A stretch of DNA of 64,000 nt from Nocardia jinanensis (GTDB lineage Bacteria > Actinomycetota > Actinomycetes > Mycobacteriales > Mycobacteriaceae), in the NCBI RefSeq assembly GCF_014645735.1, contig NZ_BMMH01000028.1:1-64000 (forward strand). The letters run 5' to 3'. The notes under the pieces are model-generated. The model worked only from the letters and a program-made list of their open reading frames with translations, did no database searches and was not told where the DNA came from. The position numbers and the translations under genes are program-made. Below, in pieces: positions 1-8,843 of this stretch (position 1 is its first letter; each line of letters starts with the position of its first letter).

Positions 1-77
1 TCTGGCGCAAGACCGCTGAGGAGATCCTCGACTCCCTCGCCCGATATATCCAACGTATTTCAGGCGTGGAACACTAG
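1..77 (+). mobile_element. IS630-family transposase, C-terminal end only (cut by window edge)
   Basis: Reading frame 3 runs from the window edge to a TAG at 75-77 and encodes WRKTAEEILDSLARYIQRIS followed by GVEH. IS630/Tc1-type transposases typically end in a segment like WTKTADEIL...A(R)Y..RI, which this resembles closely. Only 24 residues are visible, so I cannot say whether the element is intact. No terminal inverted repeat is recognisable after the stop, and the stop overlaps the stop of the convergent MarR gene. Family assignment is from memory of the motif. Confidence 0.6.
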
Positions 78-565
78 CGCCGGGAATCCGTTGCGGTCGG
101 CTGCCCGGCCCGCCCGAGCACCGTTCCCAGGTGGGTGGTGAGGATTTCCCCGAGATCGGCCAGCGCGGCGGTCTGCTCGGCGTCCAGACCCTCGAACACC
201 AGTCGGCGCACCACATCCATATAGCCGGGCGCGGCCTCCACGACCTTCTGGTGGCCTTCCTCGGTGAGCAGGGCGAGCACACCGCGGCGCCCGGTGGCGG
301 CCGTGCGGGTCGCCCACCCCATCCGTTCCAGTTTCGATACCACATGCGAGAGCCTGGATAGCGATGAATTAGCTCTTTGGGCGAGTTCGCTCATCTGCAG
401 TCGGCGGTCCGGTGCTTCCGACAGTAGGGTGAGGACCCAGTACTCGAAATGAGTGACACCGGATTCTCGCTGGAGATCTGTGTCCAGAGCGCCCGGCAGG
501 CGGTTCAGCAGTGCGACCACCGCGCGCCAGGCGCGTCCTTCGACCGGGTTCAGCCAATCCGTCAC
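74..565 (-). CDS. MarR-family transcriptional regulator
   Basis: About 163 residues from a GTG start at 563-565 (VTDWLNPVE). The open frame continues upstream to 679, but GTG 565 gives the usual MarR N-terminus and has a purine-rich AAAGGCGGA just before it. A winged helix-turn-helix is visible in the middle (QMSELAQRANSSLSRLSHVVSKLERMGWATR) followed by the wing (TAATGRRGVLALLTEEG) and helices that would form the dimer interface. MarR proteins bind palindromic operators and are usually released by small aromatic ligands or oxidants; the target is unknown here. It is convergent with the transposase remnant and has no obvious operon partner. Confidence 0.85.
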   Translation of the reverse strand: MTDWLNPVEGRAWRAVVALLNRLPGALDTDLQRESGVTHFEYWVLTLLSEAPDRRLQMSELAQRANSSLSRLSHVVSKLERMGWATRTAATGRRGVLALLTEEGHQKVVEAAPGYMDVVRRLVFEGLDAEQTAALADLGEILTTHLGTVLGRAGQPTATDSRR

Positions 566-707
566 TAGTCCGCCTTTTCTCCACCCCGGCGACGATTGCG
601 GCAGCGGTCGCTCGGCTATGAAGAGTTTGCCACGATTTCGCTCGGTCGTGTGGCATCTGGGAAACGAAGGTGAGTTCACTCACAGGGCCGCCGGACCGGC
701 CGGTGGA

Positions 708-1172
708 TCAGGCTCCGGTCTGCTCGCGCAGGAACTCCAGCGCCTTGTCCGCGTGCACATTCGCGCGCAGTTCACTGCTGATCACTGTGCGTATGTGGCG
801 GTCGGTGCCGATCACGAAGGTATGCCGTTTCACCGGCATGAGCTTGCCCAGCAGCCCGCGCTTCACGCCGTACTGCTCGGCGACCGTGCCGTCGGCATCG
901 GAGAGCAGCGGGTACTCCAGCCGTTGCGATCCCGCGAACCCGGCCTGCACGTCCACAGCGTCGGCACTGATTCCGGCGCAGCCGGCGCCGAGCGCGGCGA
1001 ATTCGGCGGTGAGGTCACGGAAATGGCACGCCTCGGCGGTGCACACGGGTGTGTTGGCGGCGGGGTAGAAGAACAGGACGAGTGGCCCATCGGCCACCAG
1101 GGAATCGAGGGATCGCAGAGTGCCGGTCTGGTCCGGGAGTTCGAACGCCGGGGCGAGCTGGCCGATCTTCAT
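708..1172 (-). CDS. bcpB: Peroxiredoxin (AhpC/TSA, BCP-like)
   Basis: 154-residue thioredoxin-fold peroxidase expected to reduce hydroperoxides in the cytoplasm. The peroxidatic motif reads FFYPAANTPVCTAEACHFRD: the cysteine follows the PxxxT-like stretch (usually PKAFT.VCT; here PAANTPVCT) and a second Cys lies four residues later (TAEAC), as in one class of BCP enzymes. The chain is typical length and ends in KALEFLREQTGA. It is divergent from trpE with 66 bases between starts, the same arrangement as bcpB/trpE in M. tuberculosis, which supports the symbol. ATG 1172 is preceded by TACTGT six bases upstream, so the mRNA is probably leaderless. Confidence 0.9.
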   Translation of the reverse strand: MKIGQLAPAFELPDQTGTLRSLDSLVADGPLVLFFYPAANTPVCTAEACHFRDLTAEFAALGAGCAGISADAVDVQAGFAGSQRLEYPLLSDADGTVAEQYGVKRGLLGKLMPVKRHTFVIGTDRHIRTVISSELRANVHADKALEFLREQTGA

Positions 1173-1178
1173 ACCCGG

Positions 1179-1184
1179 ACAGTA
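1179..1184 (-). promoter_or_regulatory. -10 box of the peroxiredoxin gene (leaderless)
   Basis: On the minus strand TACTGT is followed by CCGGGT and then the ATG. A TANNNT box ending six bases before the start codon predicts transcription from the start codon itself. Confidence 0.55.
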
Positions 1185-1238
1185 CCTGCGGCGGCGGATC
1201 GCGCGGGGTGCGCCGCGACGGCGGGGAACGGAGCTGGA

Positions 1239-2831
1239 ATGATGGTGCGAATGCACGGCGCGCCCACGACTACCTCCCGCGAACGGTTCCTCGAACTCGC
1301 CGCCGAGCACCGGGTCGTCCCGGTGACCCGGAAGGTGCTGGCGGATTCGGAGACCCCGCTGTCGGCCTACCGCAAACTGGCCGGTGACCGAGCGGGCACC
1401 TTCCTGTTCGAATCGGCGGAGAACGGCCGATCGTGGTCGCGCTGGTCGTTCATCGGCGCGGGCAGCCCGTCCGCGCTCACCGCGGTGGACGGCGCCGCGA
1501 CCTGGCTCGGCGCCACCCCCGCCGGTGCGCCCGCGGGCGGTGATCCGCTCGACGCGTTGCACGAGACCCTGGAGCTGCTGCGCACCGAACGGCTGCCCGG
1601 CCTGCCCCCGCTCACCGGTGGCATGGTCGGTTACCTCGGCTACGACGCGGTGCGCCGGATGGAACGGCTGCCCGAGCAGGCCATCGATGATCTGCGGCTG
1701 CCGGAGATGGTGCTGCTGCTGGCCACCGACCTGGCTGCGTTCGACCATCACGAGGGCGCGATCACCCTGATCGCGAACGCGGTGAACTGGAACGACACTT
1801 CCGAGAACGCCGACGCGGCCTATGACGACGCCGTGGCCCGGCTGGACCGGATGACCGCCGCGCTGGCCGCGCCCGCGGCCTCCACTGTCTCGGTGTTCGA
1901 TCAGCCCGAACCGCAGTTCCGGCGGGCCCGCACGCCCGATGAGTTCGGAGCCGGGGTACGCCGCCTGGTCTCGGAGATCGAGGCGGGGGAGGCATTCCAG
2001 GTGGTGCTCTCACAGCGGTTCGAGATGGACTTCGGCGGCGCGCCCATCGACCTCTACCGGATGCTGCGCGCGGCCAATCCCAGCCCGTACATGTTCCTGC
2101 TGCACATCCCGGACGGGGCGGGCAATACCGCGTTCTCCATCGTCGGGTCCAGCCCGGAGGCGCTGGTGGCGGTGCAGGACGGGGTCGCGACCACTCATCC
2201 GATCGCGGGTACCCGGTGGCGCGGGGCCACCGAGGAGGACGATCTGCTGCTCGAGAAGGATCTGCTGGCCGACGAAAAGGAGAACGCCGAGCATCTGATG
2301 CTGGTCGATCTCGGCCGCAACGATCTGGGCCGGGTATGTGTACCGGGTACGGTGCGCGTCACCGAGTACCGGCACGTCGAGCGGTACAGCCATGTGATGC
2401 ATCTGGTCTCCACGGTCACCGGGCGGCTGGCCCCGGGCAAGATCGCGCTCGACGCGGTCCGCGCCTGTTTCCCGGCGGGCACGCTCTCCGGCGCGCCGAA
2501 GGTCCGGGCGATGCAGTTGATCGAGGAACTCGAGCCCACTCGGCGCGGGGTGTACGGCGGGGTGGTCGGCTATCTCGATTTCGCCGGTGACGCCGATACC
2601 GCGATCGCCATCCGTACGGCCCTGTTGAAGGACGGAACCGCCTATGTACAGGCGGGCGCGGGGGTGGTGGCCGACTCCGAGGCCGAATACGAGGACACCG
2701 AATCCCGCAACAAGGCGATGGCGGTGCTGCGCGCGGTGGCCGCCGCCGAAACCGTGCGGGCCTTCGACGAGCAGTCCGAGGCCGATGATCAGGATCGGGA
2801 ACCCGCTTCCGTCCCCGGAGGCAGCTCATGA
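1239..2831 (+). CDS. trpE: Anthranilate synthase component I
   Basis: 530 residues. Converts chorismate to anthranilate, the first step of tryptophan synthesis, with a TrpG glutaminase partner not in this window. The N-terminal domain carries the feedback-binding LFES motif near residue 57 (usually LLES), and the chorismate-binding domain has FPAGTLSGAPKVRAMQ near residue 410 and the NLGR-like DLGRNDLGRVC. The frame is open far upstream, but family N-termini match TTTSRERFLELAAEHRVVPV, so the start is ATG 1239 with a GGAG six bases ahead; ATG 1251 (MHGA) is the alternative and is the one used in mycobacteria. The stop overlaps the next gene by four bases, so trpE leads an operon. No Trp-rich leader peptide is visible in the 66-base gap upstream. 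Confidence 0.97.
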   Translation: MMVRMHGAPTTTSRERFLELAAEHRVVPVTRKVLADSETPLSAYRKLAGDRAGTFLFESAENGRSWSRWSFIGAGSPSALTAVDGAATWLGATPAGAPAGGDPLDALHETLELLRTERLPGLPPLTGGMVGYLGYDAVRRMERLPEQAIDDLRLPEMVLLLATDLAAFDHHEGAITLIANAVNWNDTSENADAAYDDAVARLDRMTAALAAPAASTVSVFDQPEPQFRRARTPDEFGAGVRRLVSEIEAGEAFQVVLSQRFEMDFGGAPIDLYRMLRAANPSPYMFLLHIPDGAGNTAFSIVGSSPEALVAVQDGVATTHPIAGTRWRGATEEDDLLLEKDLLADEKENAEHLMLVDLGRNDLGRVCVPGTVRVTEYRHVERYSHVMHLVSTVTGRLAPGKIALDAVRACFPAGTLSGAPKVRAMQLIEELEPTRRGVYGGVVGYLDFAGDADTAIAIRTALLKDGTAYVQAGAGVVADSEAEYEDTESRNKAMAVLRAVAAAETVRAFDEQSEADDQDREPASVPGGSS

Positions 2832-3775
2832 CGGCGTCGGGCGATCCCGCTTCCGACCCGGTGCGCGGTACCGGTCCCGACGGATCACCCGGCGGCGGCG
2901 CGGCCCCCCGCTCCTCGACCGGCGGCCCCCGGCCCGGTCCGGTGGACTGGGGTGACGAGGAACTACCCGCCGCCGAGACCGCCGGGCCCGCCCCGGGCAA
3001 TCGGTATCCGGTGGCCGCGATCGTATTGCTGGCCGTGGCCGCGGTAGCGCTGTGGGGATCCTCGCGACTGAACTGGGTCACCGTGACCTCGGCGGACGGC
3101 CTCACCGAACCGCGCACCGACGAGTTGAACGGTGGCGTCTGGTTCGGTGCGCTGACACCATTGGCACTGGTTTTGCTGGCCGCCGTTGCCGCCGTCCTGG
3201 CCACTCGGGGCTGGGTCCGCCGGCTGGTGGGGATCCTGGTCGCGTTGATCGCCGCCGTGACCGCCGTACCGGCTCTGGCGCTGCTCACCGGTTCCGGAGC
3301 GACCGAAGAGCGGGCGGCCGCATTGGCCGAGCTACCCGGCCGGGCAGAGGTGCAGGAGCTGGTGACGGCGTCCGGTCCCGCCGTGCTCGCGCTGGCCGGT
3401 GCGCTGGCGGCGTTCGGCGCGGGCCTGCTGCTGACCCGGATGCCGGCGGGTGCAAGACGACTCTCCGGAAAGTACGACGCCCCGGCCACGCGCAAGGCCG
3501 CCGCGACCCGGGCTGTCCAGGAGGGCACAGTGGGCGGACCACTTCCGGAACGAGTGCTGTGGGACGCCCTGGACGCCGGTGCGGACCCGACCGACCCCGC
3601 GGATCCGGAGCCGGAATCGTCCGGCCACTCGCGGGACACGCCCGACCGTATATCGGACATGCCCGATACCCATTCCGGCATGTCCGGAAACATCGGTGGC
3701 GGGCGCGTGGCCGCCGAGAACCCGCCGGATACGGCCGGGAAAGCCGGGACGAAGGAATCCGGCGACGCCCCCTAG
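2828..3775 (+). CDS. Trp operon-associated membrane protein (TIGR02234-like)
   Basis: 315 residues starting in an ATGA overlap with trpE. Four hydrophobic segments are visible (around residues 60-80, 112-130, 133-155 and 178-202) between a Pro/Gly-rich N-terminus and a long acidic, hydrophilic C-terminus with repeated DTPDRISDMPDTH-like stretches. Position between trpE and trpC, topology and length match Rv1610 and its relatives, found in actinobacterial trp operons. Its function is not established; a role in indole or precursor handling at the membrane would be a guess. Confidence 0.85.
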   Translation: MTASGDPASDPVRGTGPDGSPGGGAAPRSSTGGPRPGPVDWGDEELPAAETAGPAPGNRYPVAAIVLLAVAAVALWGSSRLNWVTVTSADGLTEPRTDELNGGVWFGALTPLALVLLAAVAAVLATRGWVRRLVGILVALIAAVTAVPALALLTGSGATEERAAALAELPGRAEVQELVTASGPAVLALAGALAAFGAGLLLTRMPAGARRLSGKYDAPATRKAAATRAVQEGTVGGPLPERVLWDALDAGADPTDPADPEPESSGHSRDTPDRISDMPDTHSGMSGNIGGGRVAAENPPDTAGKAGTKESGDAP

Positions 3776-3782
3776 CAGGGCG

Positions 3783-3839
3783 GCCGGGGCGGGGTGACCC
3801 GCCCCCGGCGTCACGACGCCGCGCCCTTCCATTTACTCT
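3783..3839 (+). promoter_or_regulatory. Strong hairpin plus possible internal trpC promoter
   Basis: Just after the membrane-protein stop, GCCGGGGCGGG (3783-3793) can pair with CCCGCCCCCGGC (3798-3809) around a GTGA loop with one bulged C. It has no T tract. A TACTCT box follows at 3834-3839, 79 bases before trpC, so the hairpin could reduce read-through while a second promoter restarts transcription. No good -35 is seen, so the promoter is tentative. Confidence 0.35.
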
Positions 3840-3918
3840 TGTTCAGCATCGGTGAGACATCGCCTGGGGGAATCCTTCAGGCAGTAACTCGCGTCTCCCC
3901 AGAAAGGATTCGAGCCAG

Positions 3919-4737
3919 ATGACGGTACTCGACTCGATTCTCGACGGGGTCCGCTCGGATGTAGCCGCTCGGGAAGCGGTGCTGGACTTCCCGGCGGTGA
4001 AGGCAGCGGCCGCCGCCGCGACGCCGCCGCTCGATGCGAAGGCAGCGCTTCTCGAAGACGGTATCGGCGTGATCGCCGAGGTCAAGCGGGCCAGCCCCTC
4101 CAAGGGGGCACTCGCCGAGATCATCGATCCGGCCAGCCTCGCCAAAGCCTACGAGGACGGTGGCGCCCGCGTGATCAGCGTGCTCACCGAGGGTCGCCGC
4201 TTCCACGGGTCGCTGGACGATCTCGACGCGGTCCGCGCCACGGTGAACATTCCGGTATTGCGCAAGGACTTCGTCGTGGGTCCGTACCAGATCCACGAGG
4301 CCCGGGCCCACGGCGCGGATGTGATCCTGCTGATCGTCGCGGCGCTGGAGCAGGACACCCTGTCCTCGCTCATCGATCGCACCGAATCGCTCGGGATGAC
4401 CGCACTGGTCGAGGTGCACACCGAGGAAGAGGCCGATCGGGCACTCACCGCGGGTGCCACCGTCATCGGGGTCAACGCCCGCAACCTGAAAACCCTCGAG
4501 GTCGACCGGGACTGCTTCTCCCGCATCGCGCCGGGGCTGCCCACCGAGGTGATCCGGATCGCCGAATCCGGCGTTCGCGGCACCGCCGACCTGCTCGCCT
4601 ACGCCGGTGCCGGCGCGGACGCGGTACTGGTCGGCGAGGGGCTGGTCACCAGTGGCGACCCTCGCGCGGCGGTATCCGAACTGGTCACCGCGGGCACGCA
4701 CCCGTCCTGCCCCAAACCGGCCCGGCGGGGGCGATGA
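3919..4737 (+). CDS. trpC: Indole-3-glycerol phosphate synthase
   Basis: 272-residue TIM barrel that closes CdRP to indole-3-glycerol phosphate. The substrate-loop motif EVKRASPSKG is at about residues 54-63, the catalytic-strand motif VLRKDFVVG near 114, and ESGVR near 216 on the phosphate-binding side. AGAAAGGA lies before the ATG. The ATGATG overlap with trpB (4734) indicates translational coupling. TrpC and TrpF are separate proteins in actinobacteria and no trpF domain is fused here; PriA usually covers that step. Confidence 0.97.
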   Translation: MTVLDSILDGVRSDVAAREAVLDFPAVKAAAAAATPPLDAKAALLEDGIGVIAEVKRASPSKGALAEIIDPASLAKAYEDGGARVISVLTEGRRFHGSLDDLDAVRATVNIPVLRKDFVVGPYQIHEARAHGADVILLIVAALEQDTLSSLIDRTESLGMTALVEVHTEEEADRALTAGATVIGVNARNLKTLEVDRDCFSRIAPGLPTEVIRIAESGVRGTADLLAYAGAGADAVLVGEGLVTSGDPRAAVSELVTAGTHPSCPKPARRGR

Positions 4738-6029
4738 TGGCCGGGGGCGGCCCGTCGTCCACCAGTACCCCGTTGCCGGCTGCCAGCCGGGGAGTGGCCC
4801 AGCGCAGCGACCACGAGCCCGATGAGGGCGGCCACTTCGGTGTCTACGGCGGTCGGCATGTGCCCGAGGCGCTGATGGCGGTGATCGAGGAGGTCACGGC
4901 CGAATACGACAAGGCACGGCTGGATCCCGACTTCCTGGCCGAACTGGACCGGTTGCAGCGGGACTACACCGGCCGGCCGTCGCCGGTTTTCGAATGCGTG
5001 AATCTGGCCGAGCGGGCCGGCGGCGCGCGGATCCTGCTGAAACGCGAGGATCTGAACCACACCGGTTCGCACAAGATCAACAATGTGCTGGGCCAGGCGC
5101 TGCTCGCCAAGCGGATGGGCAAGACCCGGATCATCGCGGAAACGGGCGCCGGTCAGCACGGCGTCGCCACCGCCACCGCGTGTGCGCTGCTGGGCCTGAA
5201 ATGCATCGTCTACATGGGTGCGGTCGATACCGCGCGGCAGGCGCTGAACGTCGCCCGGATGCGGCTGCTGGGCGCCGAGGTCGTCTCGGTGACAGTGGGC
5301 TCGCAGACCCTCAAGGACGCGATCAACGAGGCACTGCGCGACTGGGTGACCAACGCCGACGACACCTACTACTGTTTCGGCACCGCCGCCGGGCCCCACC
5401 CCTTCCCGGTGATGGTCCGCGATTTCCAGCGGGTCGTCGGACTGGAGGCCCGCGCGCAGGTGCAGAGCCTGACCGGTCGGCTGCCCGACGCGGTCACCGC
5501 CTGTGTGGGCGGCGGCTCGAACGCCATCGGTATCTTCCACGCCTTCATCGACGATCCCGGGGTCCGGCTGATCGGCTACGAGGCCGCCGGCGACGGTGTG
5601 GACACCGGCCGCCACGCGGCCACTTTCGCCGGCGGTTCACCGGGTGCGTTCCAGGGCGCCTACTCGTACCTGCTGCAGGACGAGGACGGCCAGACCATCG
5701 AATCGCATTCCATCTCCGCCGGGCTGGACTATCCCGGAGTCGGCCCGGAGCACGCCTTCCTGAAGGATATCGGCCGCGCCGAGTATCTGCCGGTCACCGA
5801 TACCGCCGCGATGGACGCCCTGCTGCTGCTGAGCCGCGCCGAAGGCATCATCCCGGCCATCGAATCGGCGCATGCGGTCGCGGGCGCGGTGGAACTGGGC
5901 CGCGAACTCGGCGAGGGCGCGATCATCCTGGTGAACCTGTCCGGTCGCGGTGACAAGGATATGGACACCGCCGCCCGCTGGTTCGGGCTTTTCGACGATC
6001 CGGACACCGGCAAGGAGAACGGTCAGTGA
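4734..6029 (+). CDS. trpB: Tryptophan synthase beta chain
   Basis: 431 residues. PLP enzyme that condenses indole with serine as part of the alpha2beta2 complex. The PLP lysine lies in HTGSHKINN near residue 113, the phosphate-binding GGGSNAIG near 261, and the C-terminal LVNLSGRGDKDM is intact. The first 35 residues are a disordered extension before the conserved GGHFGVYGGRHVPE. Starts inside the trpC stop and overlaps trpA by four bases, so the pair is made together. Confidence 0.97.
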   Translation: MMAGGGPSSTSTPLPAASRGVAQRSDHEPDEGGHFGVYGGRHVPEALMAVIEEVTAEYDKARLDPDFLAELDRLQRDYTGRPSPVFECVNLAERAGGARILLKREDLNHTGSHKINNVLGQALLAKRMGKTRIIAETGAGQHGVATATACALLGLKCIVYMGAVDTARQALNVARMRLLGAEVVSVTVGSQTLKDAINEALRDWVTNADDTYYCFGTAAGPHPFPVMVRDFQRVVGLEARAQVQSLTGRLPDAVTACVGGGSNAIGIFHAFIDDPGVRLIGYEAAGDGVDTGRHAATFAGGSPGAFQGAYSYLLQDEDGQTIESHSISAGLDYPGVGPEHAFLKDIGRAEYLPVTDTAAMDALLLLSRAEGIIPAIESAHAVAGAVELGRELGEGAIILVNLSGRGDKDMDTAARWFGLFDDPDTGKENGQ

Positions 6030-6826
6030 GTTCCGAGTCCCGCCTGGGTGCCACCTTCGCCGCCTGCCGGGCCGAGAACCGCGCCGCGCTCATCGGGTAC
6101 CTGCCCGCCGGCTACCCGGATCTCGAGGGGTCGCGCCGGGCCGTGCGCGCGATGGTCGAATCCGGTTGCGATATCGTCGAAGTCGGGGTCGCCTACTCCG
6201 ATCCGGTGATGGACGGGCCCACCATCCAGGCCGCGGCCGAACAGGCGCTGCGCGGCGGGGTCCGGGTGCGCGATGTGTTCTCCGTGGTCGAGGCCGTCAC
6301 CGACGCGGGCGCGCAGGCGGTGGTCATGAGCTACTGGAATCCGGTGCTCAAATACGGTGTAGACCGTTTCGCCCGGGACCTGGCCGGCGCGGGCGGGGCC
6401 GGGATCATCACCCCGAATCTCATTCCGGACGAGGCCGGTGATTGGTTCGCCGCCTCGGATGCCCACTCGCTGGACCGCATCTTCCTGGTCGCCCCGTCCT
6501 CCACCGAGGAACGCCTGGCCGCCACTCTCGATGCCAGTACCGGATTCGTCTACGCCGCCTCCACCATGGGCGTCACCGGTGCCCGGGACGCCGTCTCGAC
6601 CATGGCGCCCACGCTGTGCGCCCGCATCCGCGAGCACAGCGATATCCCGATCGGCGTGGGTCTGGGTGTGCGCTCCGGTGCGCAGGCCGCCGAGATCGCC
6701 GCTTACGCCGACGGCGTGATCGTCGGTTCGGCGCTGGTATCCGCGGCCGCCGAGGGGCTGGACGCGATCCGGGCGCTGACCGGTGAGCTGGCCGGCGGGG
6801 TCCGCGCGGCCACCGTCGCGTCCTGA
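6026..6826 (+). CDS. trpA: Tryptophan synthase alpha chain
   Basis: 266-residue TIM barrel that splits indole-3-glycerol phosphate to indole for channeling to TrpB. The catalytic Glu and Asp are in VEVGVAYSDPVMDGPTIQ near residues 52-70. GTG start overlaps the trpB stop (GTGA). A weak inverted repeat CGCCCG/CGGGCG at 6831-6854 after the stop could end the trp operon before lgt, but it lacks a T tract. Confidence 0.97.
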   Translation: MSSESRLGATFAACRAENRAALIGYLPAGYPDLEGSRRAVRAMVESGCDIVEVGVAYSDPVMDGPTIQAAAEQALRGGVRVRDVFSVVEAVTDAGAQAVVMSYWNPVLKYGVDRFARDLAGAGGAGIITPNLIPDEAGDWFAASDAHSLDRIFLVAPSSTEERLAATLDASTGFVYAASTMGVTGARDAVSTMAPTLCARIREHSDIPIGVGLGVRSGAQAAEIAAYADGVIVGSALVSAAAEGLDAIRALTGELAGGVRAATVAS

Positions 6827-6886
6827 TCCGCGCCCGATCGAGGACACACGGGCGGAGCCCGTACTTGCTCGGATAACCATCTCGAC

Positions 6887-6892
6887 TACGGT
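6887..6892 (+). promoter_or_regulatory. -10 box of lgt (leaderless)
   Basis: TACGGT ends six bases before the lgt GTG. TTGCTC sits 16 bases upstream of the box (6865-6870) and may be the -35. So lgt probably has its own promoter although it follows trpA by 72 bases. Confidence 0.5.
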
Positions 6893-6898
6893 TGCCCC

Positions 6899-8185
6899 GT
6901 GACCGTTATCGCCGCACCGGATACCGTCGCGACCGCCGGAACTCCCGGCGGCGCCGTCCCGCACGCCGTCGATCTGCTGGCCTACCTGCCCAGCCCGCCG
7001 CAGGGCGTCTGGGATATCGGGCCTTTCCCGCTGCGGGCGTACGCGATCTGCATCATCATCGGCATCATCGTCGCCATCTGGTGGGGCGAGAAACGCTGGC
7101 AGAACCGCGGCGGTGAAGCCGGAACCGTGCTGGACGTCGCGGTCTTCGCCGTCCCGTTCGGGCTCATCGGCGGGCGTCTCTACCACGTCGCCACCGACTG
7201 GCAGAAATACTTCGGGGCCGACGGAAACCCGGTGGACGCGCTGAAGATCTATCAGGGTGGTCTCGGGATCTGGGGCGCGGTCTTCTTCGGCGCGATCGGC
7301 GCCTGGATCGCCTGCCGTATCTACAAGATCCCGTTGCCCGCGTTCGGCGACGCGATCGCCCCGCCGATTCTGCTGGCGCAGGCCATCGGGCGGCTCGGCA
7401 ACTACTTCAACCAGGAACTGTACGGTCGCGACACCGATCTGCCCTGGGGTCTGGAGATCTATCTCCGATTCGATGATGCCGGCCGGCTCGACATGATGAA
7501 CGGTGTGTCCTCCGGCGAGGTGCATTCGGTCGTGCATCCCACGTTCCTCTACGAACTGATCTGGAACGTGCTGGTGGTGATCGCACTGGTGCTGATCGAC
7601 CGGCGCATGCGGATCGGCCACGGCCGGTTGTTCGCCCTGTACGTGGCCGGATACTGCTTCGGCCGTTTCTTCGTCGAACTCATGCGTGACGACGAGGCCA
7701 CCCAGATCGCGGGGATCCGGATCAATTCGTTCACCTCCGGTCTGGTGTTCCTGGCGGCGGTCGCCTATGTCCTGTTGGCGACCAAGGGGCGCGAGACTCC
7801 CGAGCAGTTGAGCCCCGACGCGGGCCCCCGCCCGTGGCCCTGGCAGTTGGGCGCGTTGCGTGCGGCAGGTGCCGCCGGCGCGGGTGCGCCGGCATCCTCC
7901 GAGTCCGAGTCCGAAGGCGCCGTCGGCGAGGCGATCGAGGACGACGAATCCGGAAGCGCCGACAAACCTTCCGAGCCCGACGAGGAAACGCCCGGGAAAT
8001 CCGCCGACGACGGATCGCCCACCTCGGACGCTGTCGCGGACTCCGGTGCGCCGGAGGGCAAGTCCGATTCCGGCGCCGGGACCCGCGCCGAGGAATCGGC
8101 GGATACCGAACCCGAATCATCGGATGATTCGGCGGTGGAGAAGGACGGCGCAACCGCCGAATCCACTGCTCCGCGAGGTAAATAG
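6899..8185 (+). CDS. lgt: Prolipoprotein diacylglyceryl transferase with acidic C-terminal tail
   Basis: 428 residues. Membrane enzyme that moves diacylglycerol from phosphatidylglycerol to the lipobox cysteine of prolipoproteins; this window encodes at least two such lipoproteins. Seven hydrophobic segments are visible, with the Lgt signature GRLGNYFNQELYG near residue 165, YHVATDWQKYF near 98 and GRLFALYVAGYCFGRFFVEL near 240. The enzyme domain ends near residue 300. The last 125 residues are Ala/Glu/Asp/Ser-rich and probably disordered; such tails are also seen in mycobacterial Lgt and their role is unknown. GTG start is chosen from the leaderless -10. Confidence 0.95.
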   Translation: MTVIAAPDTVATAGTPGGAVPHAVDLLAYLPSPPQGVWDIGPFPLRAYAICIIIGIIVAIWWGEKRWQNRGGEAGTVLDVAVFAVPFGLIGGRLYHVATDWQKYFGADGNPVDALKIYQGGLGIWGAVFFGAIGAWIACRIYKIPLPAFGDAIAPPILLAQAIGRLGNYFNQELYGRDTDLPWGLEIYLRFDDAGRLDMMNGVSSGEVHSVVHPTFLYELIWNVLVVIALVLIDRRMRIGHGRLFALYVAGYCFGRFFVELMRDDEATQIAGIRINSFTSGLVFLAAVAYVLLATKGRETPEQLSPDAGPRPWPWQLGALRAAGAAGAGAPASSESESEGAVGEAIEDDESGSADKPSEPDEETPGKSADDGSPTSDAVADSGAPEGKSDSGAGTRAEESADTEPESSDDSAVEKDGATAESTAPRGK

Positions 8186-8289
8186 GACTCCGTTCGGCGG
8201 TCGGTGCGGGCGTCTGGCAGCATCTTGTCGGAGGGGAGGCGACATCCGGTTGTCCTCCGCTGCCGGGGGCACTCACCGAGGAGGAATCC

Positions 8290-8796
8290 ATGACCGATCC
8301 GTACCAGCAGGGCGGACCACAGTACGGCCCACCCGGAACCGGGCCGGACCTGAGCAAATCGCCGGGCGCGCCGGGCTACCCGTCGCAGCCGCAACCGCAG
8401 CCCTATCAGTCGCAGCCGTATCCGTCGCAGCCGCAGCAGTACCCGCCGCAGGGCGCTCAGTACGGGGCCCCGTACGGGCAGCCGCAGCCCGGTTACGGCG
8501 CGCCGATGGGTCCGGGCGGGTACAACCCGATGGATCCCGAAGCTCCCTACGGCCGGGATATCAACGGCGTACCGTACTCGGACAAGCAGAAACTGACCGC
8601 CGGTCTGCTGCAGATCTTCCTGGGCGCGTTCGGCGCCGGCCGGTTCTATATCGGTGATACCGGTATCGCCGTGGCCCAGATCGCGGTCACCTGGCTCACC
8701 TGTGGTTTCGGTGGTATCTGGCCGCTCATCGACGGCATCATGATGCTCACGGGCAGCGTGCAGGACCCGCAGGGGCGCCCCCTGCGCGAGAACTGA
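8290..8796 (+). CDS. TM2-domain membrane protein with Pro/Gln/Tyr-rich N-terminus
   Basis: 168 residues behind GAGGAGGAA. Residues 1-90 are a low-complexity region with repeated SQPQPYQSQPYPSQ-type units; residues 97-160 form a TM2 domain: KQKLTAGLLQIFLGAFGAGRFYIG, then a second membrane segment, ending in the conserved GGIWPLIDGIMMLTG. TM2 proteins are small two-helix membrane proteins of mostly unknown function. The position after lgt matches the small membrane proteins Rv1615/Rv1616. Confidence 0.85.
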   Translation: MTDPYQQGGPQYGPPGTGPDLSKSPGAPGYPSQPQPQPYQSQPYPSQPQQYPPQGAQYGAPYGQPQPGYGAPMGPGGYNPMDPEAPYGRDINGVPYSDKQKLTAGLLQIFLGAFGAGRFYIGDTGIAVAQIAVTWLTCGFGGIWPLIDGIMMLTGSVQDPQGRPLREN

Positions 8797-8812
8797 CACC
8801 GCGCATTCCGCG

Positions 8813-8843
8813 GACCCCCGGGGCGGCCCCTCGGGGGTCTTTT
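8813..8843 (+). terminator. Rho-independent terminator after the TM2 gene
   Basis: GACCCCCG (8813-8820) pairs with CGGGGGTC (8832-8839), followed by TTTT. Confidence 0.75.

Noticed and set aside
453..1238. N-terminal 262-residue extension of trpE
   Set aside because: Crosses the peroxiredoxin gene and its promoter; family N-terminus begins after 1239.
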